From Hymenobacter setariae (GTDB lineage Bacteria > Bacteroidota > Bacteroidia > Cytophagales > Hymenobacteraceae), in assembly GCF_007713685.1 (NCBI RefSeq), contig NZ_VMRJ01000005.1, positions 434,001-498,000 of the forward strand: DNA of 64,000 bases, given 5' to 3'. The notes under the pieces were generated by a model. That model worked only from the letters and a program-made list of their open reading frames with translations. It had not been told where the DNA came from and did no database searches. Positions 34,815-43,862 of this stretch are shown here, in pieces. Each line of letters starts with the position of its first letter. Position 1 is the stretch's first letter. Both the position numbers and the translations under genes were made by a program.

Positions 34815-36824
34815 ATGCCCGATATTATTCAACTGCTGCCCGAGTACCTCGCCAATCAGATTGCGGCGGGCGAGGTGGTGCAGCGTCCGGCTTCCGTTGT
34901 AAAAGAGTTGTTGGAAAACGCCGTCGATGCGGGCGCTACCTCCGTGCAACTTATTGTGAAAGAAGCCGGTAAGCAGCTGGTGCAAATAGTGGACAACGGC
35001 TCGGGCATGTCGCCCACCGATGCCCGCATGAGCCTCGAGCGCCACGCCACCAGCAAGATTCGCTCGACCGAAGATTTATTTCGAATTCGCACCCTAGGGT
35101 TCCGCGGCGAGGCGCTGGCCAGCATCGCGGCCGTGGCGCAGGTCGAAATTCGTACCAAGCAGCGGGGGCAGGAAACCGGCACGCTACTGCTGGTCGAAGG
35201 CTCGCAGGTGAGCAGCCAGGCGCCCACCGCCTGCCCCGATGGCACTAGCATCGCGGTCAAAAATTTATTCTTCAACGTACCCGCTCGCCGCAACTTTCTC
35301 AAGAGCAATGCGGTGGAAATGAGGCACATCCTAGATGAGTTTCAGCACGTGGCCTTGGCCAACCCGCAGATTGCTTTCTCGCTCTATCAAAACGACCTAG
35401 AGGTATTTAGCCTGCCCGCCGGCAAGCTCAGCCAGCGCATTGTAGCCTTATTGGGTAATAATTATAAGGAGCAGTTAGCTGGTTGTGAAGAGGTTACGCC
35501 TTTTATTACGGTGAAAGGCTACATTGGCAAGCCCGAATCGGCGAAGAAAAGCCGGGGCGACCAGTTTTTCTTCGTCAACAACCGATTCATTCGTTCGGCC
35601 TACCTCAACCACGCCGTATTAGCCGCTTACGAGGGCTTGCTACCCAAAGACACGCACCCATTCTACGTGCTGTTTTTAGAGCTCGACCCTAAGACCATTG
35701 ACATCAACGTACACCCTACAAAGACCGAAATCAAGTTTGAGGACGAGAAAACGGTGTATGCAGTGGTACGCGCTGCCGTGCGGCAGGCCCTTGGGCTACA
35801 CAGCCTCACGCCCTCACTCGACTTTGAGGGCGATGTGAACTTTGCGCCCATCCGGCCGCTGCGCACCTCGGCGAGTGGGGCAGGGGGCGAACTGCCCGCG
35901 CCCACGCGCCACGTCGAGTTCAACCCCGATGCGCTAGCGTCTTCCGTCTCGGCTGCTGCCTTGCGCCAAGCTGGCAAAAGCCGCTCAGCCGATGCCTACG
36001 AGCGCCAGCCGCCATCCAAGCCCACCGAGCAGGCCAAGCGTGACCTAGAAGCCTTCTACCGCGAGCTAGGCCAGCCCGTGCGGCCCGAGGGCGAGCCAGC
36101 AGCAGTAACCCCACCAACCCCACCCGCCGCGGCACCCGCGCCCACGGAGGCAGCTCCGGCGCCGCTGCCCGAGCTGCCTTTCTTGCACCCTACGCCGCCC
36201 ACGCCTACTCCGGCGCAGGCGCTCACGCAGGCCAGTGGCGGCTCGCACTCGCCGCGTGCCACGCAGGTGCTCACGCGCTACGTGCTGCTGCCCGTGAAGT
36301 CAGGCCTGATGCTCATCGACCAGGAGGCCGCTCGCGAGCGCATTCTTTACGAGCAGTACGCGGCCGGCCAAACGCGGGGCGCCGTGCACTCGCAGGCGTT
36401 GCTATTTCCGAGGCCGCTCACATTTTCGCCTTCCGACTTTGCTGTGTTGCAAGAACTCACGCAGCCATTGCACCTACTGGGCTTCCGCTTCGCCGAGTTT
36501 GGGCCGCTCACCATCGCGGTCGAGGCCGTGCCGGCCGACTTGCCTGCCCAGGGCGAGAAAGAACTACTGGAGAGCCTCATCGAGCAGTTTCGCAGCGGCA
36601 GCGCCCCCTTGCGCGTCGACCGCCGCGAGGCGCTAGCCCGCGCCCTGGCCCGGCGCGTGGCCCAGGCTACTAGCCAGCCCCGCCTGCCCGACGTCGAGCT
36701 GAGCGCGCTGGTCGATAAGCTCTTTGCTTGCCAAGTGCCCAACTACACCCCCGACGGCCGCCCTACCGTGGTGCTGCTCGATGGACAGCAATTAGCCGAG
36801 TTTTTTCGTAAGCCTGGCACGTAG
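34815..36824 (+). CDS. mutL: DNA mismatch repair protein MutL
   Basis: 669 residues. The GHKL ATPase motifs are clear: ELLENAVDAGA, DNGSGM and RTLGFRGEALASIA. The DINVHPTKTEIKF segment ends the N-terminal domain (~330). A Pro/Ala-rich linker (~350-475) leads to the C-terminal dimerisation domain. In the place of the endonuclease motif DQHA-x2-E-x4-E the sequence is DQEAARERILYE, so the motif's His is gone. MutL couples MutS to downstream repair steps. TACTTTTG at 34622-34629 is a good -7 element but lies 186 bases upstream; a closer promoter was not identified. Confidence 0.93.
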   Translation: MPDIIQLLPEYLANQIAAGEVVQRPASVVKELLENAVDAGATSVQLIVKEAGKQLVQIVDNGSGMSPTDARMSLERHATSKIRSTEDLFRIRTLGFRGEALASIAAVAQVEIRTKQRGQETGTLLLVEGSQVSSQAPTACPDGTSIAVKNLFFNVPARRNFLKSNAVEMRHILDEFQHVALANPQIAFSLYQNDLEVFSLPAGKLSQRIVALLGNNYKEQLAGCEEVTPFITVKGYIGKPESAKKSRGDQFFFVNNRFIRSAYLNHAVLAAYEGLLPKDTHPFYVLFLELDPKTIDINVHPTKTEIKFEDEKTVYAVVRAAVRQALGLHSLTPSLDFEGDVNFAPIRPLRTSASGAGGELPAPTRHVEFNPDALASSVSAAALRQAGKSRSADAYERQPPSKPTEQAKRDLEAFYRELGQPVRPEGEPAAVTPPTPPAAAPAPTEAAPAPLPELPFLHPTPPTPTPAQALTQASGGSHSPRATQVLTRYVLLPVKSGLMLIDQEAARERILYEQYAAGQTRGAVHSQALLFPRPLTFSPSDFAVLQELTQPLHLLGFRFAEFGPLTIAVEAVPADLPAQGEKELLESLIEQFRSGSAPLRVDRREALARALARRVAQATSQPRLPDVELSALVDKLFACQVPNYTPDGRPTVVLLDGQQLAEFFRKPGT

Positions 36825-36883
36825 CCGACCTTTGCGGCACGTTCTTTTTTCAATTCACTGGCTAGTAGCGCGGTGTTTCGCCT

Positions 36884-37687
36884 ATGTTCAATTTTGATAT
36901 CACGCCCGCTGTGCGCAATCTATTGCTGGCGAACTTGTTTTTCTTTTTAATTCAGCAGTATGCACCCGTATTGCCACTAACCCAGTGGGGTAGCTTATAC
37001 CCACTGGGTTCTCCCTACTTCTATCCCTGGCAGTTTGTCACCTATATGTTCCTGCACGCAAACTGGGGGCATATCTTCGGCAACATGATTTGGCTCATCA
37101 TTTATGGGCCGATGTTGGAGCATCGCTGGGGAGTGCAGCGTTTTATTGTCTTCTGGTTAATTTGCGGTGTTGGGGCTGGCGCTATCTACGAAGGGGTTAA
37201 GTTTTATGAAACCAACCAGATGGAGCAGGCGGCCGCAGCATTTCATCGCCAGCCTACTGGTGGCGACTTTGCCGAATTCTTTCGCACCAACTTTCCAGAA
37301 GCCAGAGGATATGAAACTTTAGCCAGAGGCTTGCAACAGCATCCGCAAGATGCCGAATACATCGATGCTGCCACGCAGGCAGTAGATGGTGTGGTGCAAG
37401 AGGTCAAAAACTCACCAATGGCTGGTATGCTGGGAGCCTCCGGCGCATTGTTTGGTGTAATGCTCGCCTTTGCCTATTTATTCCCCAACACAGAAATATA
37501 TCGCTTCCCTTTACCGTTTCCCATCAAAGCCAAGTACCTCGTTGCATTTTCCATTGCCGTAGAGCTTTACACGGGAACCCACCGCACGCCCGGCGACAAC
37601 GTAGCGCATTATGCCCATCTTGGGGGGGCTCTCGTTGGCTTTATTGTTATTAAGCTTTGGGAACGGGGACGCCAACAATTTTATTAA
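36884..37687 (+). CDS. Rhomboid-family intramembrane serine protease 1
   Basis: 267 residues with about six transmembrane segments. The catalytic Ser lies in MLGASGALFGVM (GxSG) and the catalytic His in YAHLGGALVGF. HANWGHIFGNMIWL is the conserved loop and TM2. An extra soluble stretch of about 70 residues (residues ~105-180, TNQMEQAAAAFHRQ onward) sits between the first and second halves, as in many Bacteroidota homologues. It cleaves substrates within the inner membrane; they are unknown here. It is 12 bases upstream of a second rhomboid gene in the same operon. Confidence 0.88.
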   Translation: MFNFDITPAVRNLLLANLFFFLIQQYAPVLPLTQWGSLYPLGSPYFYPWQFVTYMFLHANWGHIFGNMIWLIIYGPMLEHRWGVQRFIVFWLICGVGAGAIYEGVKFYETNQMEQAAAAFHRQPTGGDFAEFFRTNFPEARGYETLARGLQQHPQDAEYIDAATQAVDGVVQEVKNSPMAGMLGASGALFGVMLAFAYLFPNTEIYRFPLPFPIKAKYLVAFSIAVELYTGTHRTPGDNVAHYAHLGGALVGFIVIKLWERGRQQFY

Positions 37688-37699
37688 ATCATCACTTTC

Positions 37700-38602
37700 A
37701 TGAGCTTAACTCAGGATATCCGCGACGCCTTTTCGCGCCGCGATAATGCGCTCAACCAGCTCATTATCATCAATGGGCTGGTGTTCGCGGTGCTCATTAT
37801 TCTGCGAGCAATTTTTTTTATTGCTCAGTCATCTAGCTACCAGCTCGTTATGCGTCAGCTGGAGCTGCCTTCCGACCTCTACTCGTTACTACGTCATCCT
37901 TGGACGCTGCTAACTTACGCCTTTGTACATGAGGGTTTCCTGCATATTCTATTCAATATGCTGAACCTGTACTGGTTTGGGCAGCTTATTCGGGAGTACC
38001 TAGGCGACCGGCGCTTGGTGAGTCTCTACATTTTGGGAGCGCTGGTAGGAGCAGTGTTTTTTCTGTTGGCCTATAATTTTATTCCGGCCTTGCAGCCATT
38101 TGTAGGCCAGCCCGTTATCGGTGCTTCTGCTTCCGTTACGGCCGTGATTGTGGCCGCCGCCACCTTGCTGCCCGATTTCACCTTTATGCTTTTCATTATC
38201 GGTGCAGTCAAAATCAAGTGGATAGCTGTAGCCGTTGTCCTTATTTCGATAGCTGGTATTAATGGTGGTAACCCTGGCGGCGAAATTACGCACCTAGGGG
38301 GAGCATTGCTCGGCTTTGTGTTCATTAAGCAACTCAAAGCTGGACGCGACATGGGAGCCCCCGTTATAGCTGTCGGCAATTGGTTTAGCCGCTTGTTTAG
38401 CCAAGGCCCCAGCATGCGTGTGACGCACCGGCAGCCGGTTACTACTGGCGCTCGCTCGGCTAGCGGTACCTCTAAAAGCAGCGGCGCTGCTGTAGCTGGC
38501 CAGGATGAAATAGACCTCATTCTGGATAAGATTTCGCACTCCGGCTACGAAAGCCTGTCAAAGGACGAAAAGCAAAAGCTGTTTCGCGCCAGCCAGCAGT
38601 AG
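37700..38602 (+). CDS. Rhomboid-family intramembrane serine protease 2
   Basis: 300 residues. VHEGFLHILFNMLNLYWFG carries the His/Asn loop and VIGASASVTAVIVAA the active-site Ser (GAS-A/S instead of GxSG). THLGGALLGFVF has the catalytic His. The C-terminal ~80 residues are cytoplasmic, with a Ser/Gly linker and a conserved EIDLILDKISHSGYESLSKD helix that I recall at the end of many Bacteroidota rhomboids. The tandem arrangement with rhomboid 1 suggests paired or sequential roles. A strong hairpin follows. Confidence 0.88.
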   Translation: MSLTQDIRDAFSRRDNALNQLIIINGLVFAVLIILRAIFFIAQSSSYQLVMRQLELPSDLYSLLRHPWTLLTYAFVHEGFLHILFNMLNLYWFGQLIREYLGDRRLVSLYILGALVGAVFFLLAYNFIPALQPFVGQPVIGASASVTAVIVAAATLLPDFTFMLFIIGAVKIKWIAVAVVLISIAGINGGNPGGEITHLGGALLGFVFIKQLKAGRDMGAPVIAVGNWFSRLFSQGPSMRVTHRQPVTTGARSASGTSKSSGAAVAGQDEIDLILDKISHSGYESLSKDEKQKLFRASQQ

Positions 38603-38616
38603 CAAGCAATTTATAG

Positions 38617-38663
38617 GCACAGAAAAGGCCAGCCACGTTGATACGGGCTGGCCTTTTCTGTGC
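38617..38663. terminator. Bidirectional hairpin terminator
   Basis: A stem of about 18 base pairs (gcacagaaaaggccagcc and its complement) around a 10-base loop. The A and T tracts inside the stem could act for rhomboid 2 on the plus strand and for the minus-strand gene ending at 38750. Confidence 0.75.
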
Positions 38664-38749
38664 GCGCTCCTAGGTCAAGAAATCCTTGGTGAACTTGCCG
38701 AAGGTACCCGTGATTTGCTTATGCGTTGCCCTCAAACATTAATCTGTTG

Positions 38750-39154
38750 CTAGCGAAGAAGCTTAGTGTTGTCGTGCGGCACTACCAAGCGAAGCACGGC
38801 TGGTAGTGCACCTGGTACCAAGTTGGCGGATACCTCATCGTAGCCGGCATAGCTCGCCGTCACAGCCACTGGGCTTGTCGTGGCTGGTATTACCAAGCGG
38901 AAAAACCCGTCGGCATCAGTTACAGTGCGTAAGTTTTTGTTGCTGCCTACTTCCACTATTGCGCCTGGCAGTACGCCCGTAGTAGTCTCTACCCGTCCAA
39001 GCAGCACGATAGTCTTTACCCGAGCGGCAGGAGCGGTCGGAGTAGTGGAGACCGCCAGCGCCAGAAGAGGCTGTTTGCTCTGCTGGGCGTGAGCTTGGCT
39101 GGCAACTAGAATAGCTAATAAGAGCGATGCTAGTGGAAAGAAGAAACGAGGCAC
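38750..39154 (-). CDS. Exported carboxypeptidase-regulatory-like domain protein
   Basis: 134 residues with a signal peptide (PLASLLLAILVASQAHAQ). The rest is one beta-sandwich domain (VLLGRVETTTGVLPGAIVEV, TDADGFFRLVIPA, VTASYAGYDE), the pattern of the CarboxypepD_reg-like plug domains found at the start of TonB-dependent receptors. Here the domain stands alone, without a receptor barrel. It may be a periplasmic or surface accessory protein; partners are unknown. The 246-base gap to clpC is AT-rich and holds the clpC terminator. Confidence 0.75.
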   Translation of the reverse strand: MPRFFFPLASLLLAILVASQAHAQQSKQPLLALAVSTTPTAPAARVKTIVLLGRVETTTGVLPGAIVEVGSNKNLRTVTDADGFFRLVIPATTSPVAVTASYAGYDEVSANLVPGALPAVLRLVVPHDNTKLLR

Positions 39155-39344
39155 TGAGCTTATTGCTTTTGTAATTGACTAAGCCAAAATTGCACAGACA
39201 CTATCAGCTTAGCATCTTTTTTCGCTGAAAGCACCTTTTATCTGGCTCAAGACTATCAAAGGCTTAATAAACGTTTAAGCATATCACTGAAGTTAACATA
39301 GCTACTCTTAAGCGATGGTCTAGGTGGGGCCTACCACCGTAACA

Positions 39345-39381
39345 AAAGTAAAAGGCCGGCTACCTCGCGGCAACCGGCCTT
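39345..39381 (-). terminator. Intrinsic terminator of clpC
   Basis: Stem aaggccgg/ccggcctt with a 14-base loop, followed on the minus strand by a T-rich run. It lies 20 bases after the clpC stop codon. Confidence 0.8.
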
Positions 39382-39400
39382 GCTTGCTATTCAAGCTTTA

Positions 39401-42016
39401 CTACTTCACTTCACCAGACTCCGGCTCGGAGGGCGCCTCTTCGGGCCGCTCGTCGCTGGGCAGGTTGGGCTTTTCTTCGCTCTTGCTTACCACGAAGGTG
39501 AGTTCATCTTTACCGTCCTCGTGGTCGGCGGTGATGATGTCACCGTGTAATAGCTGCGCCTTCAGGATTTCCTCGGCAATCGGGTCTTCGATGTACTTCT
39601 GGATGGCCCGGTTCAGCGGACGAGCGCCGTATTTGGGGTCGTAACCTTTGTCGGCCACGAAGTCCTTGGCTTTCTCGGTCAACTCTACGCGGTAACCCAG
39701 CGTGAGTACGCGGCTGAGCAGCTTGCTGAGGCTGATGTCGATAATCTTGTGGATGTCTTTCTTCTCGAGCGAGTTGAAGACAATCACGTCATCCAAGCGG
39801 TTCAAGAACTCAGGCGAGAAGGTCTTACGCAGGGCATTGGTGATGGTGCCTTTCGTAATCTCGTCCATGTTCTCCTGCCGGGCCTTAGTGCCGAAGCCGA
39901 TGCCAGCGCCGAAGTCTTGCAGGTCACGTGCCCCGATGTTCGAGGTCATGATGATGATGGTGTTGCGGAAGTCCACCTTACGACCTAGGCCGTCAGTCAG
40001 GATGCCGTCGTCCAGCACTTGCAGCAGCAAGTTGTACACGTCGGGGTGGGCCTTCTCAATCTCATCGAGCAGGATAACCGAGTACGGCTTGCGGCGGATT
40101 TTCTCCGTCAGCTGACCACCTTCTTCGTAACCCACGTAGCCGGGAGGCGCGCCAACCAGGCGCGATACGCTGAATTTCTCCATGTACTCCGACATGTCTA
40201 CGCGAACGAGCGCGTCTTCCTTGTCGAAGAGGTAGGTAGCCAGCACCTTGGCAAGCTCCGTCTTACCTACGCCGGTCGGGCCTAGGAACACGAACGAACC
40301 GATAGGCTTCTTGGGGTCTTTCAAACCCACGCGGGTACGCTGGATGGCTTTCACCAACTGCTTGATAGCCTTGTCTTGGCCGATTACCTTGCCTTGCAGC
40401 TCTTCGCCCATGCGCAGCAGCTTGTCGCCTTCGTTCTGGGCTACGCGGTTCACGGGGATGCCGGTCATCATGGCGATTACCTCAGCCACGTTTTCCTCTT
40501 TCACCGTGTAGCGCTTCTTCTTGGTTTCATCTTCCCACGACTTCTTAGCCGTGTCGAGTTGCTCCAATAGCTTCTTCTCAGTGTCGCGGAGCTTGGCAGC
40601 TTCCTCGTACTTCTGCGATTTTACTACGCGGTTTTTCTCGCCTTTGATATTCTCAATCTGCTCTTCGAGCTTGAGGATATCCTCGGGTACCACGATGTTG
40701 TTGATGTGCACGCGGGCACCAGCTTCGTCAAGGATGTCGATGGCTTTGTCTGGCAGGAAGCGGTCGCTCATGTAGCGGTCGCTCAGCTTCACGCACTGCT
40801 CAATGGCCTTGTCGGTGTACACCACGTGGTGGTGGTCCTGGTACTTGTCCTTGATGTTGTGCAGAATCTCGATGGTTTCCTCAGGCGTGGTGGGGTCCAC
40901 CATTACCATCTGGAAACGACGGGCCAAGGCGCCATCTTTCTCGATGTACTGACGGTATTCGTCCAGCGTGGTAGCGCCGATGCATTGAATCTCGCCGCGG
41001 GCCAAGGCTGGCTTGAACATGTTGGAGGCATCCAGCGAGCCCGAAGCACCGCCAGCGCCCACGATAGTATGCAGCTCGTCGATGAACAGAATCACGTCGG
41101 GCGACTTCTCCAACTCGTTCATCACGGCCTTCATGCGCTCCTCAAACTGGCCGCGGTACTTGGTACCAGCCACCAGCGAAGCCAAGTCTAGGGTCACTAC
41201 GCGCTTGTTGAAGAGCACGCGGCTTACTTTCTTCTGGATGATGCGCAGTGCGAGGCCTTCGGCGATAGCCGTTTTACCTACGCCAGGCTCACCAATCAGA
41301 ATCGGGTTATTCTTTTTGCGGCGGCTCAGTACCTGGGCCACACGCTCGATTTCTTTTTCGCGGCCCACGATGGGGTCGAGCTTGTCTTCTTCAGCCAGCT
41401 TGGTGAGGTCGCGGCCGAAGTTGTCGAGCACCGGAGTGCGCGATTTTTCGCCGGGCTTCTTAGCCGTGCCAGCGTTGCCAGCACCGCCCTGCCCACGGCC
41501 GGCACCTTGGCCTTGGCCAAAGAGGCGGTCGTCATCGTCGTCGGTATCCGGGCCAGCCTTGGGGCTGGTGTTCGGAGCCGCGCCGTGATAATCAAGTGAG
41601 TCGCGCACGGTTTCGTAGTTCACGTTGAATTTGGAAAGAATTTGAGAAGAAATGTTGTCCTCGTCGCGTAGAATCGAGAGGAGCAGGTGCTCGGTGCCAA
41701 TGATTTCTGACTTGAAAATCTTGGCTTCGAGGTAGGTGATTTTCAGCACCTTCTCGGTCTGCTTCGTCAGCGGAATCGAGCCAGTGATGCTGGTGCCTTG
41801 GGTGGCCGTGTTGCGCGTGGCTTGCTCAAGAGCAAACTTCAGCTCGTCGGTGGCCACGCCCAGTTTTTTGAGCAGCCCTAGGGCAGTGCCTTCGCCTTCA
41901 CGAATCATACCCAGCAGCAAGTGCTCGGTACCGATATAGTCGTGCCCCAGGCGGATGGCCTCTTCCCGGCTGAGGGAGATAACCTCCTTGACGCGGTTTG
42001 AAAATTTAGCTTCCAT
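39401..42016 (-). CDS. clpC: ClpC-type AAA+ unfoldase, Clp protease ATPase subunit
   Basis: 871 residues. Two Clp N repeats open the protein (FSNRVKEVISLSREEAIRLG). AAA+ domain 1 has Walker A GEPGVGKTAIAEGLA and domain 2 has GPTGVGKTELAKVLA. A middle coiled domain (EEQIENIKGEKNRVVKSQKY) with a UVR-like segment marks it as ClpC rather than ClpA. It unfolds substrates for ClpP in the cytoplasm and is part of protein quality control. A Gly/Gln-rich linker (~165-190) is longer than usual. Stand-alone gene with its own terminator and a 212-base upstream gap. Confidence 0.95.
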   Translation of the reverse strand: MEAKFSNRVKEVISLSREEAIRLGHDYIGTEHLLLGMIREGEGTALGLLKKLGVATDELKFALEQATRNTATQGTSITGSIPLTKQTEKVLKITYLEAKIFKSEIIGTEHLLLSILRDEDNISSQILSKFNVNYETVRDSLDYHGAAPNTSPKAGPDTDDDDDRLFGQGQGAGRGQGGAGNAGTAKKPGEKSRTPVLDNFGRDLTKLAEEDKLDPIVGREKEIERVAQVLSRRKKNNPILIGEPGVGKTAIAEGLALRIIQKKVSRVLFNKRVVTLDLASLVAGTKYRGQFEERMKAVMNELEKSPDVILFIDELHTIVGAGGASGSLDASNMFKPALARGEIQCIGATTLDEYRQYIEKDGALARRFQMVMVDPTTPEETIEILHNIKDKYQDHHHVVYTDKAIEQCVKLSDRYMSDRFLPDKAIDILDEAGARVHINNIVVPEDILKLEEQIENIKGEKNRVVKSQKYEEAAKLRDTEKKLLEQLDTAKKSWEDETKKKRYTVKEENVAEVIAMMTGIPVNRVAQNEGDKLLRMGEELQGKVIGQDKAIKQLVKAIQRTRVGLKDPKKPIGSFVFLGPTGVGKTELAKVLATYLFDKEDALVRVDMSEYMEKFSVSRLVGAPPGYVGYEEGGQLTEKIRRKPYSVILLDEIEKAHPDVYNLLLQVLDDGILTDGLGRKVDFRNTIIIMTSNIGARDLQDFGAGIGFGTKARQENMDEITKGTITNALRKTFSPEFLNRLDDVIVFNSLEKKDIHKIIDISLSKLLSRVLTLGYRVELTEKAKDFVADKGYDPKYGARPLNRAIQKYIEDPIAEEILKAQLLHGDIITADHEDGKDELTFVVSKSEEKPNLPSDERPEEAPSEPESGEVK

Positions 42017-42228
42017 GCAAGCGAGATGATAGTATAAGCCGTATGTCTAACTTCTACCAGTATGCAGGCAAATAGTTACGTAATACAGATACGGATTACT
42101 GCGATTGATAACTGGAAAACAAGCTGCTTGAGCCGAAGGTTCGGAAAGTGCTGGCTGGGTGAAAAAGTAGCTAAGCAGCTAAGGCAAAAGCAATATGGCG
42201 CTTATTTCCTTACCAACCTAATTTCTAC

Positions 42229-42867
42229 TTAACCCAACCACCGGCCCGCCGCCGGCCCCTGCATGAATAATAAATCCAGCACGCTGAGTCCTGGTACAAA
42301 CCCGGGGCCAAACACCTGCGGGTAGGGTAGCTGCGACGTACTGTCAGGTTCTCCCGACCTAGGGGCAATTTTGGGTGTCAGTACGTCGCGTCGGTCGATA
42401 AATAATGAGGTAGGAGAGGAGGAGCCGGCCGGCGCCAGATACTCCGTCGTGAACTCAACCGGCAAGGGCCAGCGCAGGCAGCGCAGCAGCAGGTGCAGCA
42501 TGGCGAGGTTCAGGTCCCAAAGCCTAACATATTTTTGAGCATAAATATCCTGCAAATAATCGGCGTAGTAGCCAAAATAAGGCGAGGCATTGTAGGCAGT
42601 TTGTAGGGTGCGGAAGTGTCGGTGCGGCCAGTTTTGGCGATAATCAATTTCTATTTCGCTGGTACGAATTTTCTCGGAGCGGTTGCCATCGAGCACCGGC
42701 ACCGTGAGAGGCTGCGCGCCCTGTGCCGTGAGCACGAGGCAGCGGTTGCGATACGTTTGCTTATGATAATGCTCGTGGGCGTCGAGCAGTAGCGAATCGG
42801 CAGCTAGTAACTGCTGAAAAAACGGAATGCTGGGCAGGTAGTGCAGCTCAGAAAGAACAATGGACAT
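42229..42867 (-). CDS. WbqC family protein
   Basis: 212 residues from the ATG at 42867 (MSIVLSELHYLPSIPFFQQL). HEHYHKQTYRNRCLVLTAQG, LTVPVLDG and IDYRQNWPHRHFRTLQTAYN are typical of the WbqC-like family, whose members sit in polysaccharide or glycolipid loci. The chemistry is not established. A longer frame to 42900 adds residues unlike the family start. In this window it stands between clpC and a divergent exported-protein gene, with no O-antigen genes nearby. Confidence 0.85.
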   Translation of the reverse strand: MSIVLSELHYLPSIPFFQQLLAADSLLLDAHEHYHKQTYRNRCLVLTAQGAQPLTVPVLDGNRSEKIRTSEIEIDYRQNWPHRHFRTLQTAYNASPYFGYYADYLQDIYAQKYVRLWDLNLAMLHLLLRCLRWPLPVEFTTEYLAPAGSSSPTSLFIDRRDVLTPKIAPRSGEPDSTSQLPYPQVFGPGFVPGLSVLDLLFMQGPAAGRWLG

Positions 42868-42977
42868 GGCCGCAAGGTACCGTAGCACGGACTTTGCCAA
42901 GTAATAATGCCGCCTTTCGGTGCGCGAGCAAGCACCTCCAAACCGGCACGGACTGAATGTCCGCGCTACAGCCGCCT

Positions 42978-42985
42978 TATTTTTG
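42978..42985 (+). promoter_or_regulatory. -7 promoter element with near-leaderless start
   Basis: TATTTTTG matches TAnnTTTG. With the usual spacing, transcription would start at about 42990, exactly at the ATG chosen for the next gene. This supports that start and suggests a leaderless mRNA. Confidence 0.5.
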
Positions 42986-42989
42986 CCTT

Positions 42990-43862
42990 ATGCGCTTTTT
43001 GCTTTTCCCCCTGGCTCTCGCCACCGCGCCGCTGGCTGCCCAGGCAGGCCCGCCCCAACTACTGCTCGAAGTAGCGCGTTTCCGCAACCTCGACCATGTG
43101 CAGAAAGGCGGTGAAATTGAGATTTCGGTGACGGTGCCCACGCAGCCGCTCACGTACCGGCAGCGGGCACCTAAGTCGTTCCAATCGTCGGCGGTGGTCG
43201 ATTTAGATATTGTGAAAGCCGATGGCACCTCGGCCTGGCACGAAACCGTGACGCTGAAGCCGCCCGTGCTCAACGACACCACGATTAGCATCAAAAACCC
43301 GCTTAGCTTTTTGAAGCGCGTGACCGTGCCCGATGGCACTTACACCCTGCGGGGCCGCGTGCGCGACCAGTACAAAGCCTCTAATGGCGAGACCACCGTG
43401 GAGCAGCCGCTAGTAGTAGCCGCTCCTAAAGGGCCGGCCTTCAGCGATATCGTGTTTTTATCTAAGCCCGCTGCCAAAGCTGCCGGCGAAAGCGTATTTA
43501 ACCGGGGTGGCTATTTGCTGACGCGGGCGCCGGGCGGGTTCTACGGCCGCGGCACCGAGGCCGTATTCTTCTACACCGAGCTAAACCAACTGCCAGCCGG
43601 CAGGCCGGTGCTATTAAAGTATCACCTAGCCTCGCCTGACGGCACGGCTACCGATGGGGAGGCACCCGCCATTACGCCGGCTGCTGGCCGCCCGACCCCG
43701 ATAGAGAGTCAGTTGCCAATGGGTTACCTGCCTGAAGGGCCGTTTACACTTACTATCGAAGCCCTTGATGCGGCTACTAAAAAGGTGCTAGCCACCCAAA
43801 GCCGTAGTGGACAACGCAGCCTCAAAGACTACGCGCCCGCCGGGGCCGCCCTGCCCCGATGA
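42990..43862 (+). CDS. Exported protein with beta-sandwich domains, unknown function
   Basis: 290 residues. Signal peptide MRFLLFPLALATAPLAAQA, then strand-rich sequence (LLEVARFRNLDHVQKGGEIE, LSFLKRVTVPDGTYTLRGR) suggesting Ig-like or fibronectin-type folds. I recognise no named family. The ATG at 42990 follows a -7 element by four bases, favouring it over the in-frame ATG at 42957. The stop codon overlaps the acyltransferase start by four bases (ATGA), so the two are translationally coupled and the product may act with the envelope lipid enzyme. Confidence 0.75.
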   Translation: MRFLLFPLALATAPLAAQAGPPQLLLEVARFRNLDHVQKGGEIEISVTVPTQPLTYRQRAPKSFQSSAVVDLDIVKADGTSAWHETVTLKPPVLNDTTISIKNPLSFLKRVTVPDGTYTLRGRVRDQYKASNGETTVEQPLVVAAPKGPAFSDIVFLSKPAAKAAGESVFNRGGYLLTRAPGGFYGRGTEAVFFYTELNQLPAGRPVLLKYHLASPDGTATDGEAPAITPAAGRPTPIESQLPMGYLPEGPFTLTIEALDAATKKVLATQSRSGQRSLKDYAPAGAALPR

